From: Chitinophaga barathri
Lineage (GTDB): Bacteria > Bacteroidota > Bacteroidia > Chitinophagales > Chitinophagaceae
Assembly (NCBI RefSeq): GCF_003807585.1
Contig: NZ_RMBX01000014.1
Span: 204,401 to 268,400 of the forward strand
DNA: 64,000 nt
Reading direction: 5' to 3'
Position numbers and translations under genes: made by a program. The notes under the pieces were generated by a model, which saw only the letters and a program-made list of their open reading frames with translations, did no database searches and was not told the DNA's origin. Position 1 is the stretch's first letter, and every line of letters starts with the position of its first letter. Positions 47,937 to 57,369 of this stretch are shown one piece after another.

Positions 47937-49901
47937 CTACTTGGCGATGATCTTCCTTAAAAGCTCATCGCCGGCCAGCGCCATATAACTCACGCTGTTC
48001 AGCGAATCGAGTTTGGATTTAGCTTTCATTTCCGGGGAAATGGTATTGGCTTCGATCATTTTATCCAACGCGAGCCTGCGTTTGGGGGAAATGGAGTCCG
48101 TCAGGTATTTTTCCATGAGAATGCTGGCGATGGGCACCGCGTAAGTGGTACTAAAACCGGAGTTCTCCACGATCACGGCTATCACGATCTTCGGATTGTC
48201 TTTCGGGGCAAAACCGACGAACAGCGAGTGGTCCTTCAGCTGTACAGTCTGGCCGTTGATCCGCGCTTTGTTTTCCGCGGTACCTGTTTTACCGCACACC
48301 GCAACGCCTTCTATCTGCACGCCTTTGGCGGTGCCTTTCGTCACCACGTCTTCCAGGCCCAGCACCACTGAACTAAACGCATCGTCTGAAATATTGGCGA
48401 CGCGGTGTTTTTCTTTATATTTTTTCAGCATGCCGGAATGATCGTCATCTATGCTTTCCACAAAATGCGGTACAAAATAAAAGCCCCTGTTCGCGATAAT
48501 GCACATGGCGTTGGCCATTTGCAGCGGCGTAAGGCCCAGCAAACCCTGGCCCATGCCCACATACATTTCGGAGCAGGAATTCCACAGGCCGGAATAACGC
48601 CTGTTCATCCGCGCGGTATCCGGCACGTCACCGCTTTTTTCATTGGGTATGTCTACTCCCAGCCTGCGCCCAAGGCCCATGTCGTTGAGATAACTCACGA
48701 ATTTGGCCTGCCCGGCCCCGGTGTTCCCCCACTTTTTATTGTCTACACAAAGCCGGTAAAGATGCATGAAATAGGCATTGCAGGAGTTGGCCAGTGCATT
48801 GCGCATGTTAGACGCGTGGCCAACGTTGCTGTGAAGGCATTTACTGAAACGGCCGCAATTCCCGTAACCGCCGCGGCAGTCGAAACCGAACTCAGGCCCG
48901 ACAGTTCCTTCATCCAGCGCAATGAGGCCGGTGATGGGTTTGAAGGTGGAGCCGGGAGGATAGGAGGCGGAAATGGCGCGGTTAAACATCGGCGACACGG
49001 TGTCCGTCAGCAGCCTGCCCAGGTTTTTGGCCCTGTAAGAGCCGGAAAGCAGGTTCGGGTCAAAGGTGGGGCCGCTCACCATGGCGAGGATGCCGCCGGT
49101 TTGCGGGTCTATCGCCACAATGCTTCCCACTTTCCCTTTCATCATCTTTTCACCGAGCAGCTGCAATTCTATGTCCATAGCCAGGCGCAGGTTTTTGCCG
49201 GCAATGGCGGCTGTGTCGAACTCACCGTTCTCCAGCGGGCCCTGCGGCCTGTTCAGGTTGTCTTTTACAAGGTATTGAATGCCGCGCTGGCCCATCAGGA
49301 TGTTCTCATACGTGCGCTCCAGCCCCGTCATGCCGATATAATCGCCCTGCTGGTATGCGCTGTATTTGCCCGAGCTGTCGTTCAGCATTCCCGGCGTGAT
49401 CTCGCTGATATAACCGAACACGTTTGCCCCCACACCGTAAGGATAACTCCGTACGGGCCTCAGCACCAGTTCGAAGCCAGGCTGGAACATGTACATGCTT
49501 TCCTGCAGTTTGCCGTATACTTCGGGCGTCAGCAGGCTGGCGAATACGGAGGGGCGCACCGGCCCTTCTTTCATGCGCGCGTTCGCAATACGTTTGATAA
49601 ATTCTTCTTTGTCTATCCCCAGCACTTCGCAGAGGTATCCTGTGTCTATGTTCTTCACACTGCGCGGGGTCACCATCAGGTCGTACAGCGCTTCATTGCG
49701 CATAACGCTGCGGCCTTTGCGGTCGTAGATGATGCCGCGGCTGGGATAGATCACTTTGCGGAGATGCGCGTTGGCATCCGCCAGTTTGGAATATTTCGTT
49801 TCCACTACCTGCAAATAGAACAGCCTGACCACAATGAGGGTCACCATGCTAAGGCAGATCAGCTGGATCACTCTTTTCCTGGGTTGATTAAAAACAGACA
49901 T
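47937..49901 (-). CDS. mrdA: Penicillin-binding protein 2 (elongasome transpeptidase), copy 1
   Basis: This 654-residue class B PBP has one N-terminal membrane helix (about 10-30), a PBP dimerisation domain and the transpeptidase domain. The catalytic motifs are SxxK in YPPGSTFKP (near 318), SCN in ANSCNAYF, and KTG in CGKTGTAEN (near 537). PBP2 crosslinks new peptidoglycan during rod elongation together with RodA. It is the last gene of the mre operon. A second, highly similar copy lies just upstream of rodA; identity by eye is about 92% over the first 255 residues and about 71% afterwards. Confidence 0.95.
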   Translation of the reverse strand: MSVFNQPRKRVIQLICLSMVTLIVVRLFYLQVVETKYSKLADANAHLRKVIYPSRGIIYDRKGRSVMRNEALYDLMVTPRSVKNIDTGYLCEVLGIDKEEFIKRIANARMKEGPVRPSVFASLLTPEVYGKLQESMYMFQPGFELVLRPVRSYPYGVGANVFGYISEITPGMLNDSSGKYSAYQQGDYIGMTGLERTYENILMGQRGIQYLVKDNLNRPQGPLENGEFDTAAIAGKNLRLAMDIELQLLGEKMMKGKVGSIVAIDPQTGGILAMVSGPTFDPNLLSGSYRAKNLGRLLTDTVSPMFNRAISASYPPGSTFKPITGLIALDEGTVGPEFGFDCRGGYGNCGRFSKCLHSNVGHASNMRNALANSCNAYFMHLYRLCVDNKKWGNTGAGQAKFVSYLNDMGLGRRLGVDIPNEKSGDVPDTARMNRRYSGLWNSCSEMYVGMGQGLLGLTPLQMANAMCIIANRGFYFVPHFVESIDDDHSGMLKKYKEKHRVANISDDAFSSVVLGLEDVVTKGTAKGVQIEGVAVCGKTGTAENKARINGQTVQLKDHSLFVGFAPKDNPKIVIAVIVENSGFSTTYAVPIASILMEKYLTDSISPKRRLALDKMIEANTISPEMKAKSKLDSLNSVSYMALAGDELLRKIIAK

Positions 49902-49942
49902 GCGGGTTCCCGGTTAAAAATGTGTCTCTAAAGTTATTCGGC

Positions 49943-51229
49943 TTAACGCAGCACCATCTGGCGGTCCGCATCGAGGCGCAGCATGATGAAAATGAGCATG
50001 GTAAAGGTCATCAGCGAGGAGCCGCCGTAGCTCACCAATGGCAGCGGTATCCCGATCACGGGCGCAAGGCCGATGGTCATGGAGATATTGATAGCCAGGT
50101 GGAAAAAGATGATACTCGCCACGCCGTATGCATACACACGGCTGAATGTCGATCGCTGTCGTTCCGCGATAAAGATGATCCGGAAGAGCAGTGCGACGTA
50201 AATACCGAGGAACAGGAGGCTGCCGAAGAAGCCGAAGTCCTCTCCTATGGTGCAGAAAATGAAGTCTGTACTTTGTTCCGGCACAAAGTCGAAACGGGTC
50301 TGGGTGCCTTTGAGGTAACCTTTGCCCCAGAAGCCGCCGGAGCCGATGGCGATCATACTCTGGCGGGTGTTGTAGGTAGCTTTGGGATCGTTCTCTTTCC
50401 CGAGCATCACTTCAATACGGCGTACCTGGTAGTCTTTCAGCACTTTGGTAAAGGCAAACGGCACGATGAACATCACAAACGCGGAGCAGAAAGCCCATAC
50501 GCCGATGATCATCATCAGCTTCGACCGTTTCCGCCTGATCTCGCGCCGCATAAAATACACTACCAAAGCCGCAATACCGGTAAAGACATACAGGAGCACA
50601 TATTTATCCACCAGCAGCGCGGACAATACCAGGATGATGGCGGAAAACGCGATCACCAGTAAAATGCCGGGCAGGCCTTCACGGAACATTACGAGGAAAA
50701 AGCAGAGGTACACCAACGCCAGCCCCGTTTCATCCTGCAGGATGATGAGGCCGAAAGGGATCAGTACCATGGCACACGCGATGAGGCGGCTGCGCATTTT
50801 GGTAAAGTCCGTTTCCATACTGGACAGGTACTTCGCCAGCGCCAGGTTTGTACATAGTTTGGTGAACTCCGCGGGCTGAAAACGGAAGCCGCCCAGCTCC
50901 AGCCAGGAGTTGGAGCCTTTTACACCCGTGCCGATGGCCAGTACCACCAGCAGCAGCAGGATACCAAAAGCATACAGCAGGTTTGCCGTGGCGGTAAAGA
51001 ACTTGCTGTCCGTGAGCCAGATGCCCAACGCCAGTACCATGGACACGCCGAACCACAACACCTGCCTCGCCCAGTTTTTGTTCTGGGAAAGAAGGTTCTG
51101 TATCACATGGTCCCCTTCGCGGTACTCCGCGGCAAATATGGCGAGAAAGCCGATAAATACCAGTGCGAGGTACATCCCGAAGATGGGCCAGTCGATGCCT
51201 GCTGTAAGTTTCGCTTGTGGGCGGTTCAT
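49943..51229 (-). CDS. rodA: Rod shape-determining peptidoglycan glycosyltransferase RodA
   Basis: RodA is the SEDS-family glycan polymerase of the elongasome. The 428-residue protein has about ten membrane helices and the family motifs GSNSWLELGGFRFQPAEFTK, GKGYLKGTQTR and DFIFCTIGEDFGFFGS, ending in GGSSLMTFTMLIFIMLR. It sits between two PBP2 genes, 5 bp after one and 41 bp before the other, so either may be its transpeptidase partner. The 428-residue length is longer than the E. coli protein, mainly through a charged cytoplasmic loop (REIRRKRSKLM). Confidence 0.96.
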   Translation of the reverse strand: MNRPQAKLTAGIDWPIFGMYLALVFIGFLAIFAAEYREGDHVIQNLLSQNKNWARQVLWFGVSMVLALGIWLTDSKFFTATANLLYAFGILLLLVVLAIGTGVKGSNSWLELGGFRFQPAEFTKLCTNLALAKYLSSMETDFTKMRSRLIACAMVLIPFGLIILQDETGLALVYLCFFLVMFREGLPGILLVIAFSAIILVLSALLVDKYVLLYVFTGIAALVVYFMRREIRRKRSKLMMIIGVWAFCSAFVMFIVPFAFTKVLKDYQVRRIEVMLGKENDPKATYNTRQSMIAIGSGGFWGKGYLKGTQTRFDFVPEQSTDFIFCTIGEDFGFFGSLLFLGIYVALLFRIIFIAERQRSTFSRVYAYGVASIIFFHLAINISMTIGLAPVIGIPLPLVSYGGSSLMTFTMLIFIMLRLDADRQMVLR

Positions 51230-51234
51230 TGTGA

Positions 51235-53202
51235 CTATTTTGAAAGAATTCTTTTTAACAAGGCGTCGCGTTCAACCGAAGCGGCAAAAACGCTGTTGAG
51301 CGAATCCACTTTCGACCGGGCGCGCATTTCGGTGGACATGGTGGCGGTTTCCATCATCCTCTGGATAATGGGTAGCCGTTTGGTGGAAATGGTATCCGTC
51401 AGGTATTTCTCCATCAGCGCGCTGCCGATGGGCACTGCATAGGTGGCGCCAAAACCCGCGTTTTCCACGATCACCGCGATGGCGATCTTAGGATTGTCCC
51501 TCGGGGCGAAACCTACGAACAGCGAGTGGTCTTTCAGCTGCACCACCTTCCCGTCTATTCTTGCTTTATTTTCCGCCGTACCTGTTTTACCACACACCGC
51601 GATACCCTCTATCTGGGCGCCGCGGGCCGTACCTTTCGTCACCACATCCTCCATTCCCAGTATGATCGTGCTGAAGGCTTCATCGGAAATGTGTTCGGCA
51701 ACGGATACTTTCTGTTTATATTTTTTCAGGAGATCGGACTTGTCATTGTCTATGGATTGCACAAAATGCGGGATATAATAGTATCCCCTGTTCGCAATGA
51801 TACACATGGCATTGGCCATTTGCAGCGGGGTAAGGATCAGCTGGCCCTGGCCCATGCCCACGTATACTTCGGAGCAGGAGTTCCATGAGCCGCGGTATAC
51901 GTAGTTCATCCTCGCCGTGTCCGGCACCACGCCGCGCACTTCGCCGGGTATATCGATGCCCAGCCTGCGGCCCAGACCCATCAGGTTCAGGTAATTGGTC
52001 CATTGCACCTGCCCGTTCACCACGCCGCCCCATTTGCGGTTATCTACAGACAGCCGGTAAAGGTGCATAAAATAGGAGTTGCAGGAATTAGCCATCGCGA
52101 TGCGCATGTTCGCCGCGTGGCCGGGGTTGCTGTGCGTACAGCGGATGAAGCGGCCGCAAAGGCCGTAACCGCCATGGCAGGGGAAACCGAAGTCCGGGGA
52201 GATGACACCTTCGTCCAGGGCTACAAGCCCGGTAATGGGCTTAAAGGTGGACCCTGGCGGGTAAGCCGCCTGTACCGCGCGGTTAAAGAAAGGTTTGGTG
52301 GTATCGAGGTAAAGTTTGTTATAGTTCTGCGAGCGGTAGGAACCGGAAAGCAGGTTCGGGTCGAAGACGGGGCCGCTCACCATGGCGAGGATGCCGCCGG
52401 TTTGCGGGTCTATGGCGACGATGGAGCCTACTTTTCCTTTCATCATGGCTTCGCCGAGTACCTGCAGGTCTATATCCAGCGCGAGGCGCAGGTTTTTACC
52501 GGCAACGGCGGCCGTGTCAAAGTCGCCGTTTTCCAGCGGGCCCTGCGGCCTGTTCAGGTTATCTTTTACCAGGTATTGAATGCCGCGCTGGCCCATGAGA
52601 ATGTTCTCATACGTGCGCTCCAGCCCCGTCATGCCCAGGTAGTCACCCTGCTGGTATGCGCTGTATTTGCCGGAAGTATCATTGAGCATGCCGGGCGTGA
52701 TCTCGCTGATATAGCCGAGAACGTTGGCGCCTGCGCCGTAAGTGTAGTTGCGCACAGGCCGCAGCACCAGTTCGAAGCCGGGCTGGAACATATACATGCT
52801 TTCCTGGAGTTTGCCGTATACTTCGGGAGTGAGCAGGCTGGCAAATACGGAGGGGCGCACCGGCCCTTCCTTCATACGGGCATTTGCAATGCGTTTGATG
52901 AATTCTTCGTGGGTGATGGAGAGTACCTCGCAGAGATAGGCGGTATCAATATTTTTTACGCTGCGCGGAGTGACCATCAGGTCGTAGAGGGCTTCGTTGC
53001 GCATCACGCTGCGGCCTTTACGGTCGTAGATAATGCCCCTGCTGGGATATATCACCTTGCGTAAATGCGCGTTGGCATCCGCGAGTTTGGAATATTTGGT
53101 TTCCACTACCTGCAAAAAGAAAAGTCTCACCACGATGAGGGCCACCATGCCGAGGAAGATCATTTGGATCACTCTTTTTCTGGGCTGATTAAAAACAGAC
53201 AT
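51235..53202 (-). CDS. mrdA: Penicillin-binding protein 2 (elongasome transpeptidase), copy 2
   Basis: This 655-residue class B PBP is a paralogue of the one at 47937-49901, with the same membrane helix, dimerisation and transpeptidase domains. All catalytic motifs are kept (YPPGSTFKP, ANSCNSYF, CGKTGTAEN), so both copies should be active. It stands in the usual mrdA position between mreD and rodA. The two copies differ mainly in the C-terminal 400 residues, including the region around NGQVQWTNYLNLMG and the last 50 residues. Even the short leader before each ATG is similar. Confidence 0.95.
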   Translation of the reverse strand: MSVFNQPRKRVIQMIFLGMVALIVVRLFFLQVVETKYSKLADANAHLRKVIYPSRGIIYDRKGRSVMRNEALYDLMVTPRSVKNIDTAYLCEVLSITHEEFIKRIANARMKEGPVRPSVFASLLTPEVYGKLQESMYMFQPGFELVLRPVRNYTYGAGANVLGYISEITPGMLNDTSGKYSAYQQGDYLGMTGLERTYENILMGQRGIQYLVKDNLNRPQGPLENGDFDTAAVAGKNLRLALDIDLQVLGEAMMKGKVGSIVAIDPQTGGILAMVSGPVFDPNLLSGSYRSQNYNKLYLDTTKPFFNRAVQAAYPPGSTFKPITGLVALDEGVISPDFGFPCHGGYGLCGRFIRCTHSNPGHAANMRIAMANSCNSYFMHLYRLSVDNRKWGGVVNGQVQWTNYLNLMGLGRRLGIDIPGEVRGVVPDTARMNYVYRGSWNSCSEVYVGMGQGQLILTPLQMANAMCIIANRGYYYIPHFVQSIDNDKSDLLKKYKQKVSVAEHISDEAFSTIILGMEDVVTKGTARGAQIEGIAVCGKTGTAENKARIDGKVVQLKDHSLFVGFAPRDNPKIAIAVIVENAGFGATYAVPIGSALMEKYLTDTISTKRLPIIQRMMETATMSTEMRARSKVDSLNSVFAASVERDALLKRILSK

Positions 53203-53236
53203 GCAGGTACCTTGTTAAAAAAATTTATGCTCCGTA

Positions 53237-53746
53237 TTACTTCCTGCTGAAAAACAACAGCTCATAGATCAAAATGAGGAACAGGCTGGTTGCTGTGCTC
53301 AGCAATATTTTCATCAACAGGTATAAGGGATCGGAAAAACTAAAAACAGACAAACAAAAATAAACAATGTGGTGTAACAGCACGAGCACTGATACATAGA
53401 TGGCAAACTGGGAAGTGCCCATGCTTGTCACGGAAGGCGTACGCTGTGTTCCTTCAAAACCGCCCTGTGGCGAAAGGATGTTGAGGATGAACGGGCGCAG
53501 GTAAGCGATAAATACACAGGCGGCGGCGTGCAGGCCCATGGTGTCTGTGAACATATCCAGGGTAAGGCCCAGCAGGAATCCCAGCAGCTGCAGCGCGGGG
53601 CGCGGGAGGTTGAAGGGCAGCAGCAGGATGAAGAGCATGTATAGGTAAGGGTTTATCAACTGGTGAATGAGGATCTGGTCCAGCACCAATACCTGGAACA
53701 GGATCAATAAAATAAACCGGATGATATTTTTTAACAGTACGCTCAT
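53237..53746 (-). CDS. mreD: Rod shape-determining protein MreD
   Basis: This 169-residue membrane protein has about five hydrophobic segments and matches MreD in size and position between mreC and mrdA. The central GFLLGLTLDMFTDTMGLHAA motif is characteristic. MreD links the MreB filament and MreC to the membrane enzymes. Its start overlaps the mreC stop by 4 bp. Confidence 0.9.
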   Translation of the reverse strand: MSVLLKNIIRFILLILFQVLVLDQILIHQLINPYLYMLFILLLPFNLPRPALQLLGFLLGLTLDMFTDTMGLHAAACVFIAYLRPFILNILSPQGGFEGTQRTPSVTSMGTSQFAIYVSVLVLLHHIVYFCLSVFSFSDPLYLLMKILLSTATSLFLILIYELLFFSRK

Positions 53747-54648
53747 TTTATCAGGTTGCGTGTTGAATCTTCCAGCCTGGTCTGCTCATCGCGCAGCAGG
53801 TTTTCGATCACATACACATATTGCAGGTTGTAAAAGTTGGTAGCGAGTTTAAGGCGGATGGTGTAGGCCGTGCTGGATTTGTCGGAAGTATAGAACGTGT
53901 CTATATAACCCACCGGCAGGTTTTCGGGGAATACGGCGGAGTAACCGCTGGTTACGACCGTATCGCCTCTGTGCAGTTTGGCGCTGCGGGGAATATCCTT
54001 CATCAGGATATACCCGGCGTTCATACCATCCCAGCCTACGGTGCCGGTTTCGCCGGAGTTGCGCAGGCGGGCGCTCACGCCGAAGTTCGACGCGTTGCCG
54101 GTGCCGCGGCTTTTGTACAGCAGCGAGATCACCACGGCATAGTTCTCGCTTACGCTGCGCACTACGCCCACCACGCCGTTCGGCCCTACCACGCCCATGT
54201 TCGGGCGTACGCCGTCTTTGCTGCCGCGGCGGATGGTGATGGTATTGATCTCCTGGTTCACAGAGTTGTTGATCACTTTGGCTTCGCGGTAAAGGAACTT
54301 GCGCACTTCGGTGCTCAGCAGTTTGCGGGCCGTGTCGTTGCTGTATTTGCGGAGGGTGTCGTGTATAACGTTCGCGGAAGTATCCCTGATATCGAAGCTG
54401 GTGGACAGTTCGTTGTGCAGGCGCATGTTTTCCCGTACCAGGCTGTCGTTCGTGGCTTTAAGATGGAAGTAATACTGAACGTCGTTGTATTGCGTGTAGA
54501 GTTTGCCGCTTACGCCGTTGGCGGAGTTGAGGTATACCGCACGCTGGTGATTGTTCGTCCTGAATACGAAAATAAAGCAGATCACTTCCAGCAGCAGAAA
54601 CAGAAAGAAGTTGAAATACCGCCTTAAGAAAATGATCAGATTGCGCAC
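53743..54648 (-). CDS. mreC: Rod shape-determining protein MreC
   Basis: This 301-residue bitopic protein has one N-terminal membrane helix (about 12-28), a periplasmic coiled coil (about 65-120) and the MreC beta-barrel core with VINNSVNQEINTITIRRGSKDGVRPNMGVVGPNGVVG. It scaffolds PBP2 and RodA in the periplasm. It follows mreB after a 67-bp gap that contains a hairpin. Confidence 0.93.
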   Translation of the reverse strand: MRNLIIFLRRYFNFFLFLLLEVICFIFVFRTNNHQRAVYLNSANGVSGKLYTQYNDVQYYFHLKATNDSLVRENMRLHNELSTSFDIRDTSANVIHDTLRKYSNDTARKLLSTEVRKFLYREAKVINNSVNQEINTITIRRGSKDGVRPNMGVVGPNGVVGVVRSVSENYAVVISLLYKSRGTGNASNFGVSARLRNSGETGTVGWDGMNAGYILMKDIPRSAKLHRGDTVVTSGYSAVFPENLPVGYIDTFYTSDKSSTAYTIRLKLATNFYNLQYVYVIENLLRDEQTRLEDSTRNLIK

Positions 54649-54676
54649 TGGATACGAGTCTAAGGATTCCGGATTG

Positions 54677-54706
54677 CACCCCGGCGTGCTGGTACAAACC
54701 GGGGTG
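54677..54706 (-). other. Hairpin between mreB and mreC
   Basis: CACCCCGG (54677-54684) and CCGGGGTG (54699-54706) form an 8-bp stem with a 14-nt loop and no T-run behind it. It is more likely an mRNA processing or stability element that separates the mreB level from mreCD than a terminator. Confidence 0.5.
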
Positions 54707-54715
54707 TAAATGATT

Positions 54716-55738
54716 TTATTGCATCAGGAAAGGATATTTGCCGATGTGTTTCAGGGCAATGCCGGTGCCTCTTACCACGGCGCGCAGCGGATCGTCCGCA
54801 ACGTGCACGGGCAGCTTGATCTTCTGGCTGAGCCTTTTGTCCAGGCCGCGCAGCAGGGCGCCGCCACCGGTAAGATAAAGACCGCGGCGGTAGATGTCCG
54901 CTGCTAGTTCCGGAGGGGTTGTTTCCAGCGCTTTCAGGATGGCTTCTTCGATCTTGAAGATGGATTTGTCGAGTGCTTCGGCTATTTCCTGGTACGATAC
55001 CATGATTTGTTTGGGGATGCCGGTTACAAGGTCACGGCCGTTTACGGGGATGTCGTCCGGCGGATTATCCAGCTCTTTCAGAGCGGAACCGATGCCGATC
55101 TTGATCTGTTCGGCGGTCCTTTCACCGATCAGCAGGGAATGGTAGCGGCGGAGTGCTTCCATGATGTCTGCTGTAAATTCGTCTCCGGCGATGCGGATAC
55201 TCTGGTCGCACACAATACCGGCCAGGGCGATCACGGAAATACCGGTGGTACCACCTCCGATATCGATGATCATGTTACCCACCGGTTCCTCTACGTCTAT
55301 GCCAATACCAAGGGCGGCTGCCATTGGTTCGTGAATGAGATATACTTCCTTGGCGCCCGCCTGTTCGGCAGAGTCGCGTACGGCGCGTTTTTCCACTTCC
55401 GTGATGCTGGAAGGGATACAGATCACCATTTTCCAGCTGGGTGCAAATAAAGGCTTCTTCGGATACACCATTTTGATAAGCTCCCGGAGCATACCCTCTG
55501 CAGCATTGAAATCCGCGATCACACCGTCCTTCAGGGGACGGATGGTACGCAGGTATTCATGCGTTTTCTCGTGCATCATCATCGCCTTTTTGCCCACGGC
55601 AACGATCTTGCCACTGGCGCGTTCTATAGCCACAATGGAAGGTTCGTCCACCACCACGGAATCATTGTGAATGATCAGTGTATTCGCGGTTCCAAGGTCT
55701 ATTGCAATCTCCTGAGTTAAAAAGTTAAAGAAGCCCAT
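54716..55738 (-). CDS. mreB: Rod shape-determining protein MreB
   Basis: This 340-residue actin homologue forms filaments on the inner membrane that guide the elongasome. Nucleotide-binding motifs are DLGTANTLI (phosphate 1), DIGGGTTGISVIAL (phosphate 2), and LTGGGALLRGLDKRL (adenosine). Length is standard. It is first in the operon mreB-mreC-mreD-mrdA-rodA-mrdA, with a -7 box at 55752-55759. Confidence 0.97.
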   Translation of the reverse strand: MGFFNFLTQEIAIDLGTANTLIIHNDSVVVDEPSIVAIERASGKIVAVGKKAMMMHEKTHEYLRTIRPLKDGVIADFNAAEGMLRELIKMVYPKKPLFAPSWKMVICIPSSITEVEKRAVRDSAEQAGAKEVYLIHEPMAAALGIGIDVEEPVGNMIIDIGGGTTGISVIALAGIVCDQSIRIAGDEFTADIMEALRRYHSLLIGERTAEQIKIGIGSALKELDNPPDDIPVNGRDLVTGIPKQIMVSYQEIAEALDKSIFKIEEAILKALETTPPELAADIYRRGLYLTGGGALLRGLDKRLSQKIKLPVHVADDPLRAVVRGTGIALKHIGKYPFLMQ

Positions 55739-55751
55739 TGTTTGATACGGT

Positions 55752-55759
55752 CAAAAATA
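55752..55759 (-). promoter_or_regulatory. -7 box of the mre operon
   Basis: TATTTTTG on the minus strand lies 13 nt upstream of the mreB ATG. The rest of the 153-bp purD-mreB spacer is AT-rich with no other feature seen. Confidence 0.5.
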
Positions 55760-55891
55760 TTTGAATGCAAAAATGAATAATTCTAACGAATATACGAGAC
55801 AATTATTGGATTATTCAACAGATATACAGAAATAAATGAAAGAAATGCTTTATGCATATTTTCGCTCTCCCTGAGCCCTGTACGAAGTCTG

Positions 55892-57172
55892 TTAACTGAC
55901 AAACTCGTAGCCAATGTCCCGCCTGTAGTACTTGCCCCCGAACGATATGCGCTCTGCTGTCTGCTTTGAGTGAGCAAGCGCTACCTGCAAATCGCTTGCC
56001 AAAGATGTGATAGCCAGCACTCTGCCGCCGTTCGTAAGCACCTTGTCCCCATCGGCTTTCGTGCCCGCATGAAACACCAGCTGGTCTTTCGCCGGCTCCG
56101 GGATGCCCGTGATCTCCATGCCTTTCTCGTAGGCTTCGGGATAACCGCCGCTTACCAGCATCACGGTAGTGGCCGCTCTCGGGTCTTCGTACACCTGGAG
56201 TTTATCCAGCTGCTGGCCCGGTACGGCGGCAAACAGCTCCAGCAGATCGTTCTGCAGGCGCGGCATCACCACTTCCGTTTCCGGATCGCCCATGCGGCAA
56301 TTGTATTCTATCACGTGAGGGGCGCCATCCACGCTGATGAGGCCGAAGAAAATAAAACCCTGGTAAATGATGTTCTCCGCGGCAAGACCCTCCACCGTAG
56401 GGCGGATGATCTGTTCCTCCACCTGCGCCATAAACGGCTGGTTCGCGAACGGAACGGGGGATACGGCACCCATACCGCCGGTATTGAGGCCGGTATCGCC
56501 TTCGCCAATTCGTTTGTAATCTTTTGCCACCGGCAGCAGCTGGTAGTTTTTACCGTCGGTGAGCACGAACACGGAGCATTCGATGCCCGTGAGGAACTGT
56601 TCTATCACCACTTTCCGGCCCGCGTCGCCAAACTTGGCGGACTTGATCATCTCTTCAAATTCCTTCACCGCTTCTTCATGATCGGAGGTGATCACCACGC
56701 CTTTGCCTGCAGCGAGGCCATCGGCCTTCAGCACGATGGGCTGGGAATGCTGGCGCAGATAAGCCACGCCTTCTTCGAAGTTATCGGCGCTGAACTCACG
56801 GTAAGCCGCGGTGGGTATGTTGTGCCGGAGCATGAACTCCTTGGCGAAAGCCTTGCTGCCTTCCAGTTTGGCGCCTTCGGTGGAAGGGCCTATCACGGGA
56901 ATGTGCCGCAGGGTTTCGTCCTGCTTAAAATAATCGTAAATGCCGTTCACCAGCGGCTCTTCTGAGCCGGGCACCACCATAGTAATCTCATTGTCGAGGC
57001 AGAAGTCGCGGATGGCCGCAAAATCGCTCACACCAATGTTCACATTGGTCCCGTGCTGCGCGGTGCCTGCATTGCCGGGGGCAATAAAGAGCTTCGTGCA
57101 AGCCGGGCTTTGTGTCATTTTCCAGGCCAGGGCATGTTCCCGGCCGCCGCTACCTAACAGTAAAATGTTCAT
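55892..57172 (-). CDS. purD: Phosphoribosylamine-glycine ligase (GAR synthetase)
   Basis: PurD joins phosphoribosylamine and glycine with ATP in step two of purine synthesis. The 426-residue ATP-grasp protein begins MNILLLGSGGREHALAWK and shows KADGLAAGKGVVI, GDTGLNTGGMGAVSP and NCRMGDPETEVVMPRL, the usual signature. It stands alone, separate from other pur genes, upstream of the mre operon on the same strand. Confidence 0.97.
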   Translation of the reverse strand: MNILLLGSGGREHALAWKMTQSPACTKLFIAPGNAGTAQHGTNVNIGVSDFAAIRDFCLDNEITMVVPGSEEPLVNGIYDYFKQDETLRHIPVIGPSTEGAKLEGSKAFAKEFMLRHNIPTAAYREFSADNFEEGVAYLRQHSQPIVLKADGLAAGKGVVITSDHEEAVKEFEEMIKSAKFGDAGRKVVIEQFLTGIECSVFVLTDGKNYQLLPVAKDYKRIGEGDTGLNTGGMGAVSPVPFANQPFMAQVEEQIIRPTVEGLAAENIIYQGFIFFGLISVDGAPHVIEYNCRMGDPETEVVMPRLQNDLLELFAAVPGQQLDKLQVYEDPRAATTVMLVSGGYPEAYEKGMEITGIPEPAKDQLVFHAGTKADGDKVLTNGGRVLAITSLASDLQVALAHSKQTAERISFGGKYYRRDIGYEFVS

Positions 57173-57369
57173 AATGGATTGAAACGTAATAAAATGAGGG
57201 GAATCTCCGGTGTAGAACGCGTTGTAGTACCCGCGGAAAATTTTTGCAAAGTACGGTCAAAAAAACCGGTTTTTGAATGCGGATACCTGATTTTATTTAT
57301 CTTTCAGCCTTATTTTTATAGCGCAACTGTATTATCGTCAAGAAAACAGCAAATCTAAACTGACCATTT

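Noticed and set aside
48405..49931. Long open frame on the plus strand opposite mrdA copy 1
   Set aside because: It is the antisense shadow of a well-supported PBP2 gene, lacks domain patterns, and the same shadow recurs opposite the second mrdA copy (52003-53064).
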